64,000 bases of DNA. Source: Pontiellaceae bacterium B1224. GTDB taxonomy: Bacteria > Verrucomicrobiota > Kiritimatiellia > Kiritimatiellales > Pontiellaceae. The position numbers were made by a program, and so were the translations under genes. Shown here one piece after another: positions 34,605-43,662 of this stretch. The stretch spans positions 50,780 to 114,779 of the forward strand of contig JAROBA010000017.1 in assembly GCA_029432815.1 (NCBI GenBank), in the 5' to 3' direction. The number at the start of each line of letters is the position of its first letter. The stretch's first letter is position 1. The notes under the pieces are model-generated. The model was not told the origin of the DNA. It was given only the letters and a program-made list of their open reading frames with translations, and did not search any database.

Positions 34605-37022
34605 ATGGTAAATATAGCGGCTATGTTTTTATTATCCATTTTCAAACGAATCCTGATCGTTGCGCTGATCTGTGGAACTGCTTTTCCTTCATGGGCGGCA
34701 ACCTACTACGTTGACTCGAATTTTCAGGGGGAATCCCCTTCTGGCACTTCCTGGATCAGCGCATTCCCTTCCATTCAAATGGCGATTGATGCGGCTTCGA
34801 AAGATGGCGGTGGACAAATCTGGGTGAAATCCGGCGTGTATAAACCGGATGGGCTTGATAAAACAGCCACCTTCGACTTAAAGCCAAACATTACGATCTA
34901 CGGCGGATTTCGCGGCAGCGAAACCAAACTGGACGAGCGCATTGTGAAAGCAAACCGAACGGTTCTGAGCGGCGATATCGGCCGAGTCGGCTCAATATCC
35001 GACAACTGCTACCACGTGCTTACCGCATCGGGAAACTGCCGGATCGATGGATTTATTATATCCCGGGGTATTGCCAATTCAACGTCTGAACACCGCTTTG
35101 GCGGCGGACTTCTTGTTCGGCCGGGCAGTAAGAATGTGATCGCGTCCAACTGCACATTTGAAAAAAACACAGCAGAATCCGGTGGAGCCATTCATTTAAC
35201 AGAGGGCGAACTGAGCATTACAAATTGCACCTTTTACTCAAACTCCGGTGAGACGGGCGGGGCGATTTCCATCGAGGGCCAAAGTTTACTGACCATACAG
35301 GATTCAATTTTCTCTTCCAATTTTGCTCCGAAAAGCGGTGGGGCCCTATCCGTTAAAGAAGGTGGAAATGTAAATATTACTGACACCTCTTTTCTCTATA
35401 ATTCCACGGACGGGGATGGTGGCGCCCTTGCCGCTGTATCCGAGACGCATTCAGGAATCCAATTGAAAATTTTCAACTCCACCTTTTTAGAAAACTCGGC
35501 CCGAAATAATGGCGGTGCGGCCTCATTCTCAGGACCTTTTTATCCAACTATTAAAAAATGCAGTTTCGAAAACAACTATTCACCGCGCGGAGCCGGTGCC
35601 ATTGCCAACCGCTCAGGAACGACCACGGTCATTCTGGAGATCACATTCGCAAAAAACCGCGGCTCCAAAGGCAGCGAAAACATCGGGAACGACAGCAGTT
35701 CCAGCGTGGTTGAATCGCAGGCCGCCGCGGATCAGCTTGCCAAACAAACAGAAGCGGCACTGAATCCACCGGAACCCGTGGCAGCAGCCGTTGTGGAACA
35801 AAAAAAGCGGCAGCTACCGGATGCATTCGTGTATAACGCCAAGGATAATACCAAACTCAAACTGCGGAGTGTGGTGGCCAATGCAGACACTACCGTATTT
35901 ATTTTCGGCGACCTCACCGATGATGCCTTCATTAAAGGGTACCGGTATATTGAAGCCGCTGCCCGGGACTTTTATCCCAAAGGCGTTCGTTTTTTCTACA
36001 TTTACCGCAATTTAAGACACCCGGAAAACAACGGATATATTCGTCCTTTCAACGTTAAAGAGCGAGCCCGTCAGGTGCAGCTTGCGCAAGAGCTGCTCAA
36101 CACCTCCGTCCCTTGGCTTTATGACCCGATTGATAACCCGATTGTAAAAGCACTCGCACCGGACGAGACATCAGGCGTGTTGATTTTTTCCCGCAATGGT
36201 GAAGAGGAATATCAGGGAGAAATTTCAGACAACGACTCTTTTCGCTCAAAACTGACCGAACTTGCCGGAACCGTTTTCAAACCCTTTAAAATGAACGAAC
36301 TCCCCCGCCCCTCCATTCAGCCGATCAACTTACCAGAAGCAATCCTACTCCCCCGTGCACAGGTCAATGTGAATACGGACAAACTAAAACCCCTCCAAAT
36401 CACCCCCGTGGAATCGCGCGCTCCGTTTTATGTAAAAGCCAGAATTGAAGGCAGTGAGAACGTATTAAAATCGGGTGATGGAAAACTCTATCTGGGCTTT
36501 CATATTGACCCGTTATACCACGTTGAATGGAACAATCTCGGGGAACCGCTGAGTTATATTCTGAAGGCTCCCAAAGGCGTCATTGCCCCATCCATCAATT
36601 CTGCCCCGCGCGTTACCGGTGTGGTAACCGATTCCGAGCCCCGGGAATTTATTCTGCAGGCCCGGAAGCTGGATTTAAAGAAACCCATTGCCATGGAAGT
36701 TACGTATTCAGTTCACACATCCGCAAATCGGAACCTTGAAGTAACCCAGCAATATCTCATCTACCTCGAACACGATATGCTTGGGGGAGAGGTGATTGGG
36801 CGCCAGCTTAATATTTCCGAAAAAATCCCTTCCGCTGATAAAAACGTTGCGTCCAGTAATGCATACAAAGCTATGCTGAGACGATTCGATGTCGACCGGA
36901 ACGGCGAACTGACAGAAGATGAAGTCATCGGAAGATTAAATAGCCGCTTCGACTCGATTGATCTGAATCATGACGGCGCAATTTCTGAATCGGAATATGC
37001 GGACTACCGCAAGAAGCAATAG
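34605..37022 (+). CDS. Secreted multidomain protein: beta-helix, thioredoxin-like domain, EF hands
   Basis: 805 residues. A signal peptide ends near FPSWAATYYVD. Residues about 30-360 form a right-handed parallel beta-helix, with repeats of NCTFxxNxxxxGGAI type (as in SNCTFEKNTAESGGAI). Residues about 400-560 look like a thioredoxin fold resembling iodothyronine deiodinases (FFYIYRNLRHPENNGY, PWLYDPIDNPIVKAL); no active-site CxxC or Sec is seen. Residues about 600-730 resemble a DsbD-N-like beta domain (LYLGFHIDPLYHVEWNNLG). Two EF hands close the protein (FDVDRNGELTEDEV and IDLNHDGAISESEY). ATG 34605 or 34623 could be the start. Confidence 0.8.
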   Translation: MVNIAAMFLLSIFKRILIVALICGTAFPSWAATYYVDSNFQGESPSGTSWISAFPSIQMAIDAASKDGGGQIWVKSGVYKPDGLDKTATFDLKPNITIYGGFRGSETKLDERIVKANRTVLSGDIGRVGSISDNCYHVLTASGNCRIDGFIISRGIANSTSEHRFGGGLLVRPGSKNVIASNCTFEKNTAESGGAIHLTEGELSITNCTFYSNSGETGGAISIEGQSLLTIQDSIFSSNFAPKSGGALSVKEGGNVNITDTSFLYNSTDGDGGALAAVSETHSGIQLKIFNSTFLENSARNNGGAASFSGPFYPTIKKCSFENNYSPRGAGAIANRSGTTTVILEITFAKNRGSKGSENIGNDSSSSVVESQAAADQLAKQTEAALNPPEPVAAAVVEQKKRQLPDAFVYNAKDNTKLKLRSVVANADTTVFIFGDLTDDAFIKGYRYIEAAARDFYPKGVRFFYIYRNLRHPENNGYIRPFNVKERARQVQLAQELLNTSVPWLYDPIDNPIVKALAPDETSGVLIFSRNGEEEYQGEISDNDSFRSKLTELAGTVFKPFKMNELPRPSIQPINLPEAILLPRAQVNVNTDKLKPLQITPVESRAPFYVKARIEGSENVLKSGDGKLYLGFHIDPLYHVEWNNLGEPLSYILKAPKGVIAPSINSAPRVTGVVTDSEPREFILQARKLDLKKPIAMEVTYSVHTSANRNLEVTQQYLIYLEHDMLGGEVIGRQLNISEKIPSADKNVASSNAYKAMLRRFDVDRNGELTEDEVIGRLNSRFDSIDLNHDGAISESEYADYRKKQ

Positions 37023-37085
37023 CCTTTGCTACAGCGATTACTAACACGAAAGGCGAATCCCCCGAAAAGAGTTGCAAGAGGAGCA

Positions 37086-38165
37086 CTACCCCCCCTTAAC
37101 GCGATCTGCTTCCTGCTTCCGAATCGCCTCTTCATGAATGGACTGCATAAGTTGCAATACAAAATCCTCTGATAGCCGCAGTCCGGCCCCGCGTCTCACC
37201 CGGTCGTCCAGAATTTCGCGCCAGCGATGGGGCTGCAATGTGGATACATGCTGCTCTGACTTCAGTCGTCCCATCTCACGGACAACATCCATGCGTTTCC
37301 CTAGCAGTTCGAGCACTTGACTATCGAGTTCATCAACATTTTCACGAAGCTTGCTCATGTGGTTTACGAACACGGAGCTGTCGCTCTCCTCTATGCATTG
37401 CTGCAAAGCATCAACCATAATCTGAAACTGGTCGGGGGTCAGTTGCTGCGCCGCATCCGACAACGCGTTGGAAGGATCCGGATGGACTTCCACCATAAGA
37501 CCGTCAAACAAAAGATCCATGGCCTCCTGCGCAATCGAAGAAATGAGATCCGCCCGTCCACAAATATGGCTCGGGTCGCAAATGAGCGGAACGTCGGGCA
37601 GTCGGCGCATCAGTTCAATCGGCATCTTCCAGGCCGGGGCATTGCGATAGCGCATCTCCAGCGAAGAACTCACACCCCGATGAATGGCCCCCAGCCGGGT
37701 GAGCCCCGCATTGGCCAACCGCTCAATCGCTCCGATCCAAAGGCCGATATCCGCACTCATCGGATTTTTTACAAACACTGGAATATCGGTTCCTTTCAAG
37801 GCATCGGCAATCGCCTGCACGGAAAAGGGATTCGTTGTGGTACGCGCCCCCACCCAAAGCACATCCAGTTCATATTCCAGACAGGCTTCCACATGAGAAG
37901 GCTCCGCAACCTCGGTGCCGATCTTTAAACCGGTTTCGCTGCGGGCACGGTCCAGCCAGCCAAGTCCTTTCAGCCCAACCCCTTCAAAACTGCCCGGTCG
38001 CGTTCGCGGCTTCCAGATGCCCGCCCGCAGAAAATCGACTCCGTTCCCTGCCAATGCTTTTGCGGTACTCAGCACCTGCTCTTCGCTTTCTGCACTGCAA
38101 GGTCCGGCCGCCAAAAAAATTCCAGTCCCTGGAAATCCCCACTCCTTAATGATCTCTTTTCTCAT
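37086..38165 (-). CDS. 3-deoxy-7-phosphoheptulonate synthase / chorismate mutase
   Basis: A 359-residue bifunctional shikimate-pathway enzyme. Residues 1-260 are a type I beta/KDO8P-like DAHP synthase: LAAGPCSAESEEQVL, FLRAGIWKPRTRPGSFEG, FVKNPMSADIGLW, and the metal-binding CDPSHICGRADLI. Residues about 270-350 are an AroQ chorismate mutase helix bundle (LDSQVLELLGKRMDVVREMGRLK). This domain order is known from Bacteroidota and allows feedback through the mutase. It is divergent from the NYN gene and alone. A palindrome copy encodes FPGTG near the N terminus. Confidence 0.95.
   Translation of the reverse strand: MRKEIIKEWGFPGTGIFLAAGPCSAESEEQVLSTAKALAGNGVDFLRAGIWKPRTRPGSFEGVGLKGLGWLDRARSETGLKIGTEVAEPSHVEACLEYELDVLWVGARTTTNPFSVQAIADALKGTDIPVFVKNPMSADIGLWIGAIERLANAGLTRLGAIHRGVSSSLEMRYRNAPAWKMPIELMRRLPDVPLICDPSHICGRADLISSIAQEAMDLLFDGLMVEVHPDPSNALSDAAQQLTPDQFQIMVDALQQCIEESDSSVFVNHMSKLRENVDELDSQVLELLGKRMDVVREMGRLKSEQHVSTLQPHRWREILDDRVRRGAGLRLSEDFVLQLMQSIHEEAIRKQEADRVKGG
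38120..38134. repeat. TTCCA-N5-TGGAA palindrome
   Basis: Exact copy, core GTCCC. It encodes FPGTG near the N terminus of the DAHP synthase. Confidence 0.75.
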
Positions 38166-38289
38166 GAAAACGCCTCATAAATTCAGGAATGATAGTTTCA
38201 CGTTTCAGCATAAGACGCAACCCGCCGCACTTGCTCAAATTCATTTCACGAGATAAAGTTCTCCCATCTTCAACCAAAAGGATCTTCAG

Positions 38290-39051
38290 ATGATCGATAT
38301 CGATACCGCCAAAAAAATTGCCGTTCTGATCGATGCAGAAAACGCATCCCATCAGGTTCTGGGTGCCGTCATGGCCGAACTTTCCAAACACGGACACATC
38401 ATCGTTAAAAAGGCCTATGGCGACTGGAGCAGCAAACATCTGGTCAACTGGCCCGGGCCGCTGAATGAACTGGCCATCACTCCGGTTCAGCAGTTTTCAT
38501 ATACTCAGGGGAAAAATTCATCCGATGCCGCCATGATCATCGATGCCATGGATCTGCTTTACACCAAACAATTCGATGCCTTTGCCCTCATCACCTCCGA
38601 CAGCGATTTCACCAAGCTGGCCTCGCGCCTGAAAGAAGAACAGATCTATGTCTTTGGAGTCGGCGAAAAGAAAACACCGACGGCATTCCGCAATGCCTGC
38701 GATGACTTTATCCTGACCGAAGTGCTCCAAACGCCGGACGAAGAAAAGCCTGCTGCAAAAAAGACAACGAAGAAAACATCAACAAAAAAGACCAAACAGC
38801 AGACCCTCAAGCAGGACACCAAGCTCGTGAATATTCTGAGATCGGCGATTGAGCAATATGCGGACGACGATGGCTGGGCGCGCGTAGGCACCTGCGGGAG
38901 CCTCATCAAGCGGCAGTATCCGGACTTTGACCCGCGGAACTACGGGTTTAAAACCTTCACCCTCCTTTTCGACGGCATCGGTCTGTTTGAAATCGATAAA
39001 AGAAAATCCGGTTCCACCAACACCGTATTTGTACGGGACAGCAAAAAATAG
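38290..39051 (+). CDS. NYN-domain protein with OST-HTH/LOTUS domain (LabA/MARF1-like)
   Basis: 253 residues. The N-terminal NYN (PIN-like) nuclease domain carries VLIDAENAS (D14), SDAAMIIDAMDLL and ITSDSDFTKL, supplying the acidic metal-binding set. A Lys/Thr-rich linker (AAKKTTKKTSTKKTKQQ, near 155-171) leads to an OST-HTH/LOTUS domain (about 175-250: LVNILRSAIEQYADDDGWARVG, GFKTFTLLFDGIGLFEID). This domain pairing suggests RNA binding plus ribonuclease activity. The target is unknown. It converges with the PHP gene, 3 bp apart. Confidence 0.9.
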   Translation: MIDIDTAKKIAVLIDAENASHQVLGAVMAELSKHGHIIVKKAYGDWSSKHLVNWPGPLNELAITPVQQFSYTQGKNSSDAAMIIDAMDLLYTKQFDAFALITSDSDFTKLASRLKEEQIYVFGVGEKKTPTAFRNACDDFILTEVLQTPDEEKPAAKKTTKKTSTKKTKQQTLKQDTKLVNILRSAIEQYADDDGWARVGTCGSLIKRQYPDFDPRNYGFKTFTLLFDGIGLFEIDKRKSGSTNTVFVRDSKK

Positions 39052-39054
39052 GGC

Positions 39055-39744
39055 TTACTTTTTCCAAAGATTGGAACGGATGTTCTCCACAGCGAACGCA
39101 TCCAGTTCCAAATCGGTGTGCGTCGAGCCCAGCGTGTTGAGATAATGCGAATCAGAGTTGCGGACAATGGGATAGTTTAATGCCAACGCAGGATCTCCGT
39201 GGGCCGTCAGTTCAACTGCGTCGAATTCTTCATCCGGCAGAAATCCCAGCTGGGCAATAATTCCATACACCATCCGGTCAATATGCGCCGGGATAATCAG
39301 GCCACCCAATGCATGCACCTCGGTAACGAGTGAGCTGACGTCATAACCGGACGCGCTGATCAAAAACTTTTCCGCAAACCCGAGGATTTCCTCGTTTTCA
39401 TCAATAATCGGTTGGTCCCCGAATTTTTCCGGGTTGTTGGGAATGTCGGGCAGGCTGTCGTAGACCTTCTCTCCCAGCTCCATCGCCTTATCGAGTTGAT
39501 CAAAGAGACAGAGGATATGCGCTTCTTCAACCGAGGTGACTTCCATACCGAACAGGCAATTCATGCCTTGTTGTTCACAGATTTTTCCAAAGGCTGGAAG
39601 ATTAAAGCCGCAGTTATGATCGGACAGCGCAATGGCATTCAGCCCGACCGCCTTCGCCTGCTGCACAATCGCCGCGGGCGACATTTCCAGCGAAGCACAC
39701 GGGGACAGACAACTGTGAATATGAAAATCCGCCCGAATCTTCAT
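39055..39744 (-). CDS. PHP-domain metal-dependent phosphoesterase
   Basis: A 229-residue protein with the N-terminal PHP motif RADFHIHSCLSPCAS (metal-binding HxH) and ALSDHNCG, plus later H/D residues (GLIIPAHIDR, NSDSH). It is the last gene of a four-gene minus-strand unit with two DRTGG proteins and a CBS-HATPase protein. In anaerobes such PHP proteins occur beside [FeFe]-hydrogenase genes; no hydrogenase is present here. The substrate is unknown. Two palindrome copies lie inside (SNLWK and PAFGK). Confidence 0.88.
   Translation of the reverse strand: MKIRADFHIHSCLSPCASLEMSPAAIVQQAKAVGLNAIALSDHNCGFNLPAFGKICEQQGMNCLFGMEVTSVEEAHILCLFDQLDKAMELGEKVYDSLPDIPNNPEKFGDQPIIDENEEILGFAEKFLISASGYDVSSLVTEVHALGGLIIPAHIDRMVYGIIAQLGFLPDEEFDAVELTAHGDPALALNYPIVRNSDSHYLNTLGSTHTDLELDAFAVENIRSNLWKK
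39062..39076. repeat. TTCCA-N5-TGGAA palindrome
   Basis: Exact copy, core AAGAT. It encodes SNLWK at the C terminus of the PHP protein, just before the stop. Confidence 0.85.
39585..39599. repeat. TTCCA-N5-TGGAA palindrome
   Basis: Exact copy, core AAGGC. It encodes PAFGK in the PHP protein. Confidence 0.8.
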
Positions 39745-39753
39745 AAACCGCCC

Positions 39754-40098
39754 CTAGGCCGCCGGGCAGCCGCCGATATGCTGCGCAATCAGTGCGGAGG
39801 TATTAAACTGATTTTCCGAAGTTTGGAAAACCGCGATGCCTTCTTCAGCGGAAGCCGCGAGCATATCCTCCGGCACCGGCCGGTCGTTGCAGATAACAAT
39901 GGCGGCAACCCCGGCCAGCGAAGAAACCGCCACCGTGTTTTTATGCGCCTGAATCGTAATCAACACCGAACCCTCTTCGGCATTCCCCATCACATCGCTC
40001 AGCAGATCCGATGTGTAGCCGGACGTTATCTCCCCATCTTCATATTCACCCTGCACGCAGCTGAACGGTTCCAAAGATGCAAGTTCACTGATTTTCAT
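39754..40098 (-). CDS. DRTGG-domain protein (second copy of module)
   Basis: A 114-residue small alpha/beta protein. GEITSGYTSDLLSDVMGNA near 22-40 and VLITIQAHKNTVAVSSLAGVAAIVICNDRPVPEDML are typical of stand-alone DRTGG domains, the domain also found in HPr kinase-like and phosphotransacetylase proteins. It is probably a ligand-sensing regulatory partner. It overlaps the CBS-HATPase gene by 14 bp and precedes the PHP gene by 9 bp. Confidence 0.8.
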   Translation of the reverse strand: MKISELASLEPFSCVQGEYEDGEITSGYTSDLLSDVMGNAEEGSVLITIQAHKNTVAVSSLAGVAAIVICNDRPVPEDMLAASAEEGIAVFQTSENQFNTSALIAQHIGGCPAA

Positions 40099-41017
40099 TT
40101 TCTTTCTCCGATTTCAAATAAATGATGGACTGCACCATCGTTCCCATCCCCACGGCCGATTCGATGGCAAATTCATCCGATACGCGCTTCACATTCGGCA
40201 ACCCCATACCGGCCCCAAATCCCTGCGAACGGATCCATTCGTTGGCAGTTGAATACCCCTGAGTCAGCGCTTTCTCCGTGTCTTCAATACCCGGCCCCCG
40301 GTCGTGGGACGATATTTTAACCCGATTTTCATTAATATCAAACCCCAGCATCCCGCCAATAGAATGGGCCACCAGATTGATTTCCAATTCATAGCTTGCA
40401 ACAGCAACCCGCCGAACCAGCTTCGGGGGCACGCCCCGCTCTTTCAAAAATTTCTTAATCTCGCTCGAAGCTTTTCCGCCGTTTTCAAAATCGTAGCGAT
40501 GCAACTGATAGACCTTGGAAAGGTTCAGCGAAGCCGGTTCAACCGGTTGTTCACTCTGCTGCTCCATCTGACGCAACTGGCGCGAAAGCTCTCGAATCAG
40601 TGCATGGTTGATATTTCGGAACGTCAGTATGCCGGTCAGTTCATTCTTTTTGTTAACAACCGGAAACTGGCGGAATGAAAATTTACCGAAGGCGGAAATC
40701 GCAAAGGAGAGCGGCATATCTTCCGCCAGGGTCTGCACTTCGCCCACCATCCACCGGGTCACGTTCTGCTCCATGGCCCCTTGCTCCAGCGCATTCATGA
40801 GGTCGTTCATCGTAACAATGCCTACGACCCGCTTACTGTCCACCACCGGCACGCCCGTAATGGAATTATTTTTCATGATGGTCTGCACATCACGCATCGT
40901 GCAGTTGCGGGAAACGGCAAAAACTTTGCTGGTCATGACCTCGCTGATGCGTAGGCCGTAGATCAGTTCCTGAACGCGCAGCGACGACTGGAGGGGCTGT
41001 TTATGCTCCTCGCTCAT
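40085..41017 (-). CDS. Two CBS domains fused to an anti-sigma-type HATPase
   Basis: About 310 residues. Residues about 15-145 hold a CBS pair (ISEVMTSKVFAVSRNCTMRDV, ITGVPVVDSKRVVGIVTMNDL) that would bind adenosyl ligands. Residues about 170-305 are a GHKL ATPase of RsbW/SpoIIAB type with N box (ELEINLVAHSIGG), G1 box (SSHDRGPGIED) and G2 box (GFGAGMGLPNVKRV). It is plausibly an energy-status-responsive serine kinase or anti-sigma factor. ATG 41017 overlaps the stop of the first DRTGG gene (ATGA). Confidence 0.88.
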   Translation of the reverse strand: MSEEHKQPLQSSLRVQELIYGLRISEVMTSKVFAVSRNCTMRDVQTIMKNNSITGVPVVDSKRVVGIVTMNDLMNALEQGAMEQNVTRWMVGEVQTLAEDMPLSFAISAFGKFSFRQFPVVNKKNELTGILTFRNINHALIRELSRQLRQMEQQSEQPVEPASLNLSKVYQLHRYDFENGGKASSEIKKFLKERGVPPKLVRRVAVASYELEINLVAHSIGGMLGFDINENRVKISSHDRGPGIEDTEKALTQGYSTANEWIRSQGFGAGMGLPNVKRVSDEFAIESAVGMGTMVQSIIYLKSEKENENQ

Positions 41018-41355
41018 CAAACTTCCATAATCCGCCCCAGACGGACGCACGATTCAAACTTCGGATGCCGGGTGCAGAACAAAGCAATGTCCTGATCCTT
41101 CGCCAATTCAATCATCCCTTCTGTCACTGTCTTATCGTTGGCAATCACGATGGCTTCTGAGCCGACAATCCCGGCCGATCGGATGGACTGCTCGGTCGAA
41201 AGCGAAGTAACCATGAGCATCTCATCCCGATCGCTCATCAGCACATCACTCATGAGGTCAGAGGCAAACACGGTTTCAATATTAATTTTTTCCCAGTCAT
41301 CCGGTCCGCAAATCAACTCGGCATCCAAGGCATAGGCTATACGTTGTAGTTCCAT
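41017..41355 (-). CDS. DRTGG-domain protein (first copy of module)
   Basis: A 112-residue protein starting MELQRIAYALDAELICG. FASDLMSDVLMSDRDEMLMVTSLSTEQSIRSAGIVGSEAIVIANDK (in segments) follows the DRTGG pattern, and the C terminus has CTRHPKFESCVRLGRIM. It is the first gene of the four-gene unit. It is similar in layout to the copy at 39754-40098 but clearly diverged from it. Confidence 0.8.
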   Translation of the reverse strand: MELQRIAYALDAELICGPDDWEKINIETVFASDLMSDVLMSDRDEMLMVTSLSTEQSIRSAGIVGSEAIVIANDKTVTEGMIELAKDQDIALFCTRHPKFESCVRLGRIMEV

Positions 41356-41537
41356 TATTCTCCAAACATTCGGGGTACATAAAACGAATGAGCAGATTCA
41401 AACCCTTTTCCCCACTCGGTTCAATCGAAATGGTTCCTGTTTACTGAATTATTCTTCGATGCCCGTTTCCAAAAAGCCGCACATCCGCCACGGATCATTC
41501 TGCCGGCCAATCTCTAACGAGCCACTCCCAAGCGCTT

Positions 41538-42761
41538 TCAGGGTACATCCGTCCAGTGCTTCATAATTCTATTCCAAGCCTTCTCCTGTTGGATTCTCAT
41601 TGTAGCCCTTTTTGAATCGACAGGGTTTTGGGGCTCGTAATCCAGACTCAAAGGGCCGGCTCGGGCCGATTTCCACTCAACATCTTTCATCTGATCCAGC
41701 TCCTCGACCGATCTGGCAATGAGATAGTTGCAGGTATAATTCAACGTGACTTGAAACTCATCTCCTGCATTGCCAACCCAGTAATCGCCCAGACGCACGA
41801 CATACCCACCAAAATCTGAGAACAATTGAGCCATTAAAACGAGCGGAAACGTAACGGAGAAATTCACATCCATTTTTTGTATGTACTGATCACCCGGATA
41901 CAAGGTAATCCATTGTTTCTCGTGTTCGTGCGTTACTAAATAACCGCTCGCAAGAACAGGAACACCATCGGTTCGCATCATCTTTAACCCACACCAACAA
42001 TTTCCATTCTTCCTTCTGGGAATCTCAATCCGTATGAGCCTGTTTTCAGTCGTATTTTCATACTTAATATACAAGTCACGCTCATCGGTTGCACATTCAT
42101 GCAGCGTCCAATCGTCTTCAGAGCCCGCCACAGGTCCTCCGAAAAGGTCCGTCAGCTCCGGTTCGCCCTCCCTATCATAGGTGTAATATTTTCTTGTGCG
42201 ATACTGCGTCCACATCGTTACCGACAAGGATTGCGGTGTTGCATTAGCGACATCCCGCTCGGCCTCTTCCAAAAGCCCCACTGACGCGTCAAAAAAACAT
42301 GCTTCTATTGCTTTCTTCACATCATCGTTAACTGGCTGTTGATATAATGAGCGCAGCTTTTCCAGATTTCCGCCCGTTTTGTAATAGAGCAGAAGCGTAG
42401 CCCCTTCTTGATCACCAAACTCTTCAAACAATCGTTCGGCGTATTGATCATATATGAGCGATGAAAACCGCTCATCCCCAACGAAACTGAAAAGATAAAG
42501 AGTATCCATTGTTAAACCAGACCCTTTCACTGTTCCTTGGCGCAGGTTTTTCTCGTAGATCTCTAAAACAAGATTTATGTGTTCCAGTCGAATTTTGTCT
42601 GGAGAAACATCTTTCCCATGAACCCCATCGGGTAACCCAGACGACATTGCCGCCCATCCCTTCCCGTCTTCCCAACTGTACCCACCACTAAAAGACACGG
42701 GCTCAGCCCCATATACATGGGTGCAAACCATCGCTAACATTATAGCAACAACTCTCTTCAT
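41538..42761 (-). CDS. Secreted protein of unknown function
   Basis: About 407 residues. MKRVVAIMLAMVCTHVYGAEP is a signal peptide; start ATG 42761 (or 42764) follows GGGAG. The body has helical repeats in the first half (residues about 60-180, Leu/Tyr-rich), then a beta-rich part with several Tyr/Trp and C-x-C (GNCWCGL). No family recognised. It is divergent from the YceH gene, sharing a 160-bp upstream region that contains a palindrome. Confidence 0.7.
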   Translation of the reverse strand: MKRVVAIMLAMVCTHVYGAEPVSFSGGYSWEDGKGWAAMSSGLPDGVHGKDVSPDKIRLEHINLVLEIYEKNLRQGTVKGSGLTMDTLYLFSFVGDERFSSLIYDQYAERLFEEFGDQEGATLLLYYKTGGNLEKLRSLYQQPVNDDVKKAIEACFFDASVGLLEEAERDVANATPQSLSVTMWTQYRTRKYYTYDREGEPELTDLFGGPVAGSEDDWTLHECATDERDLYIKYENTTENRLIRIEIPRRKNGNCWCGLKMMRTDGVPVLASGYLVTHEHEKQWITLYPGDQYIQKMDVNFSVTFPLVLMAQLFSDFGGYVVRLGDYWVGNAGDEFQVTLNYTCNYLIARSVEELDQMKDVEWKSARAGPLSLDYEPQNPVDSKRATMRIQQEKAWNRIMKHWTDVP

Positions 42762-42829
42762 CATGCACTCCCGCTCCCTCTCTGTCCTCACTCCGGCTCA
42801 CTGGTGGTCTGAGGATCTACAGGGAATAT

Positions 42830-42844
42830 TTCCACTGGTTGGAA
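42830..42844. repeat. TTCCA-N5-TGGAA palindrome, intergenic
   Basis: Exact arms, core CTGGT. A near-copy (TTCCATGTATTGAAA) follows at 42847. Both lie in the shared upstream region of divergent genes. Confidence 0.75.
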
Positions 42845-42922
42845 CATTCCATGTATTGAAATTTTGATGCAGGTTAGCTATTTTGGAGCTCAGTATCAAA
42901 GAGAATGCAATGGAGCTGGATT

Positions 42923-43591
42923 ATGGAATTTGAACTCACCCCGATTGAACAACGCGTGCTGGGTTGCCTCATCGAAAAAGAAATGGCGACCCCGGAATAT
43001 TATCCCCTGACGCTGAACGCACTGGTCAACGCCTGCAACCAGAAATCAAACCGTCATCCGGTCATGGAATTGGAACAAGCCGAGGTGGAGCAAACACTGT
43101 ATGAACTGCGCACGGAACACAAACTGGCCGTCGAGGTTTCGTCGTCCGGTAGCCGGACCCTGAAATATCGCCACAATGTGGCTGACCATTGGAGTTTCTC
43201 CCTTTCCCAGATGGCCATCCTCTGCGAACTGCTGCTGCGCGGTCCGCAAACTCCGGGCGATCTGCGGGCGCACTGTTCGCGCCTGCATGCGCTGGCCGAC
43301 TCCAACGAAGTGGAGCAGATCCTCGAGCAGCTGAAGTCGAACGAAGAGGGTTGCTTTGTGGTCCAGCTGCCGCGTCAGCCCGGCAAGCGCGAGCGCCGCT
43401 GGGCGCACCTCTTCGGTGGCGAGCCGGAGATGATCGAGGAACAAGCTGAAGAGGTCGGCACCGTTGAAATCCAGACCGGGCCCAGCCGGATTGAACGCAT
43501 CCAAACCCTGGAATACGAAGTCGCCGACCTCAAACAGGAGATCGGCGATCTGAAAGCGGCCTTCGAAAAATTTAAAACCGCGTTTGAGTAA
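42923..43591 (+). CDS. YceH-family (DUF480) winged-helix protein
   Basis: About 222 residues. MEFELTPIEQRVLGCLIEKEMATPEYYPLTLNALVNACNQKSNR (in segments), EQTLYELRTEHKLAV, LCELLLRGPQTPGDLRAH and QPGKRERRWAHLFGGEP are all DUF480 signatures, forming two winged-helix domains. A C-terminal coiled coil follows (EYEVADLKQEIGDLKAAFEKF). ATG 42923 has GGAG upstream, better than the GTG/ATG six codons earlier. Function is not established; homologues may bind nucleic acid. Confidence 0.92.
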   Translation: MEFELTPIEQRVLGCLIEKEMATPEYYPLTLNALVNACNQKSNRHPVMELEQAEVEQTLYELRTEHKLAVEVSSSGSRTLKYRHNVADHWSFSLSQMAILCELLLRGPQTPGDLRAHCSRLHALADSNEVEQILEQLKSNEEGCFVVQLPRQPGKRERRWAHLFGGEPEMIEEQAEEVGTVEIQTGPSRIERIQTLEYEVADLKQEIGDLKAAFEKFKTAFE

Positions 43592-43592
43592 T

Positions 43593-43627
43593 GGTCCAAA
43601 GTCTTAAAGTCAAAGGTCACAAATCAG
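43593..43627. repeat. 7-bp-period degenerate tandem array after the YceH gene
   Basis: GGTCCAA, AGTCTTA, AAGTCAA, AGGTCAC, AAATCAG, directly following the stop codon. Confidence 0.65.
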
Positions 43628-43662
43628 ATCTGCGACTTTCGACGTAGTGTTTCTTTTACCCG

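Noticed and set aside
37317..37928. 203-codon plus-strand open frame opposite the DAHP synthase
   Set aside because: The opposite strand is a well-conserved enzyme; the frame has no recognisable features.
42472..42675. 67-codon minus-strand frame within the secreted-protein gene
   Set aside because: It lies wholly inside a larger frame with a signal peptide and good ribosome site on the same strand.
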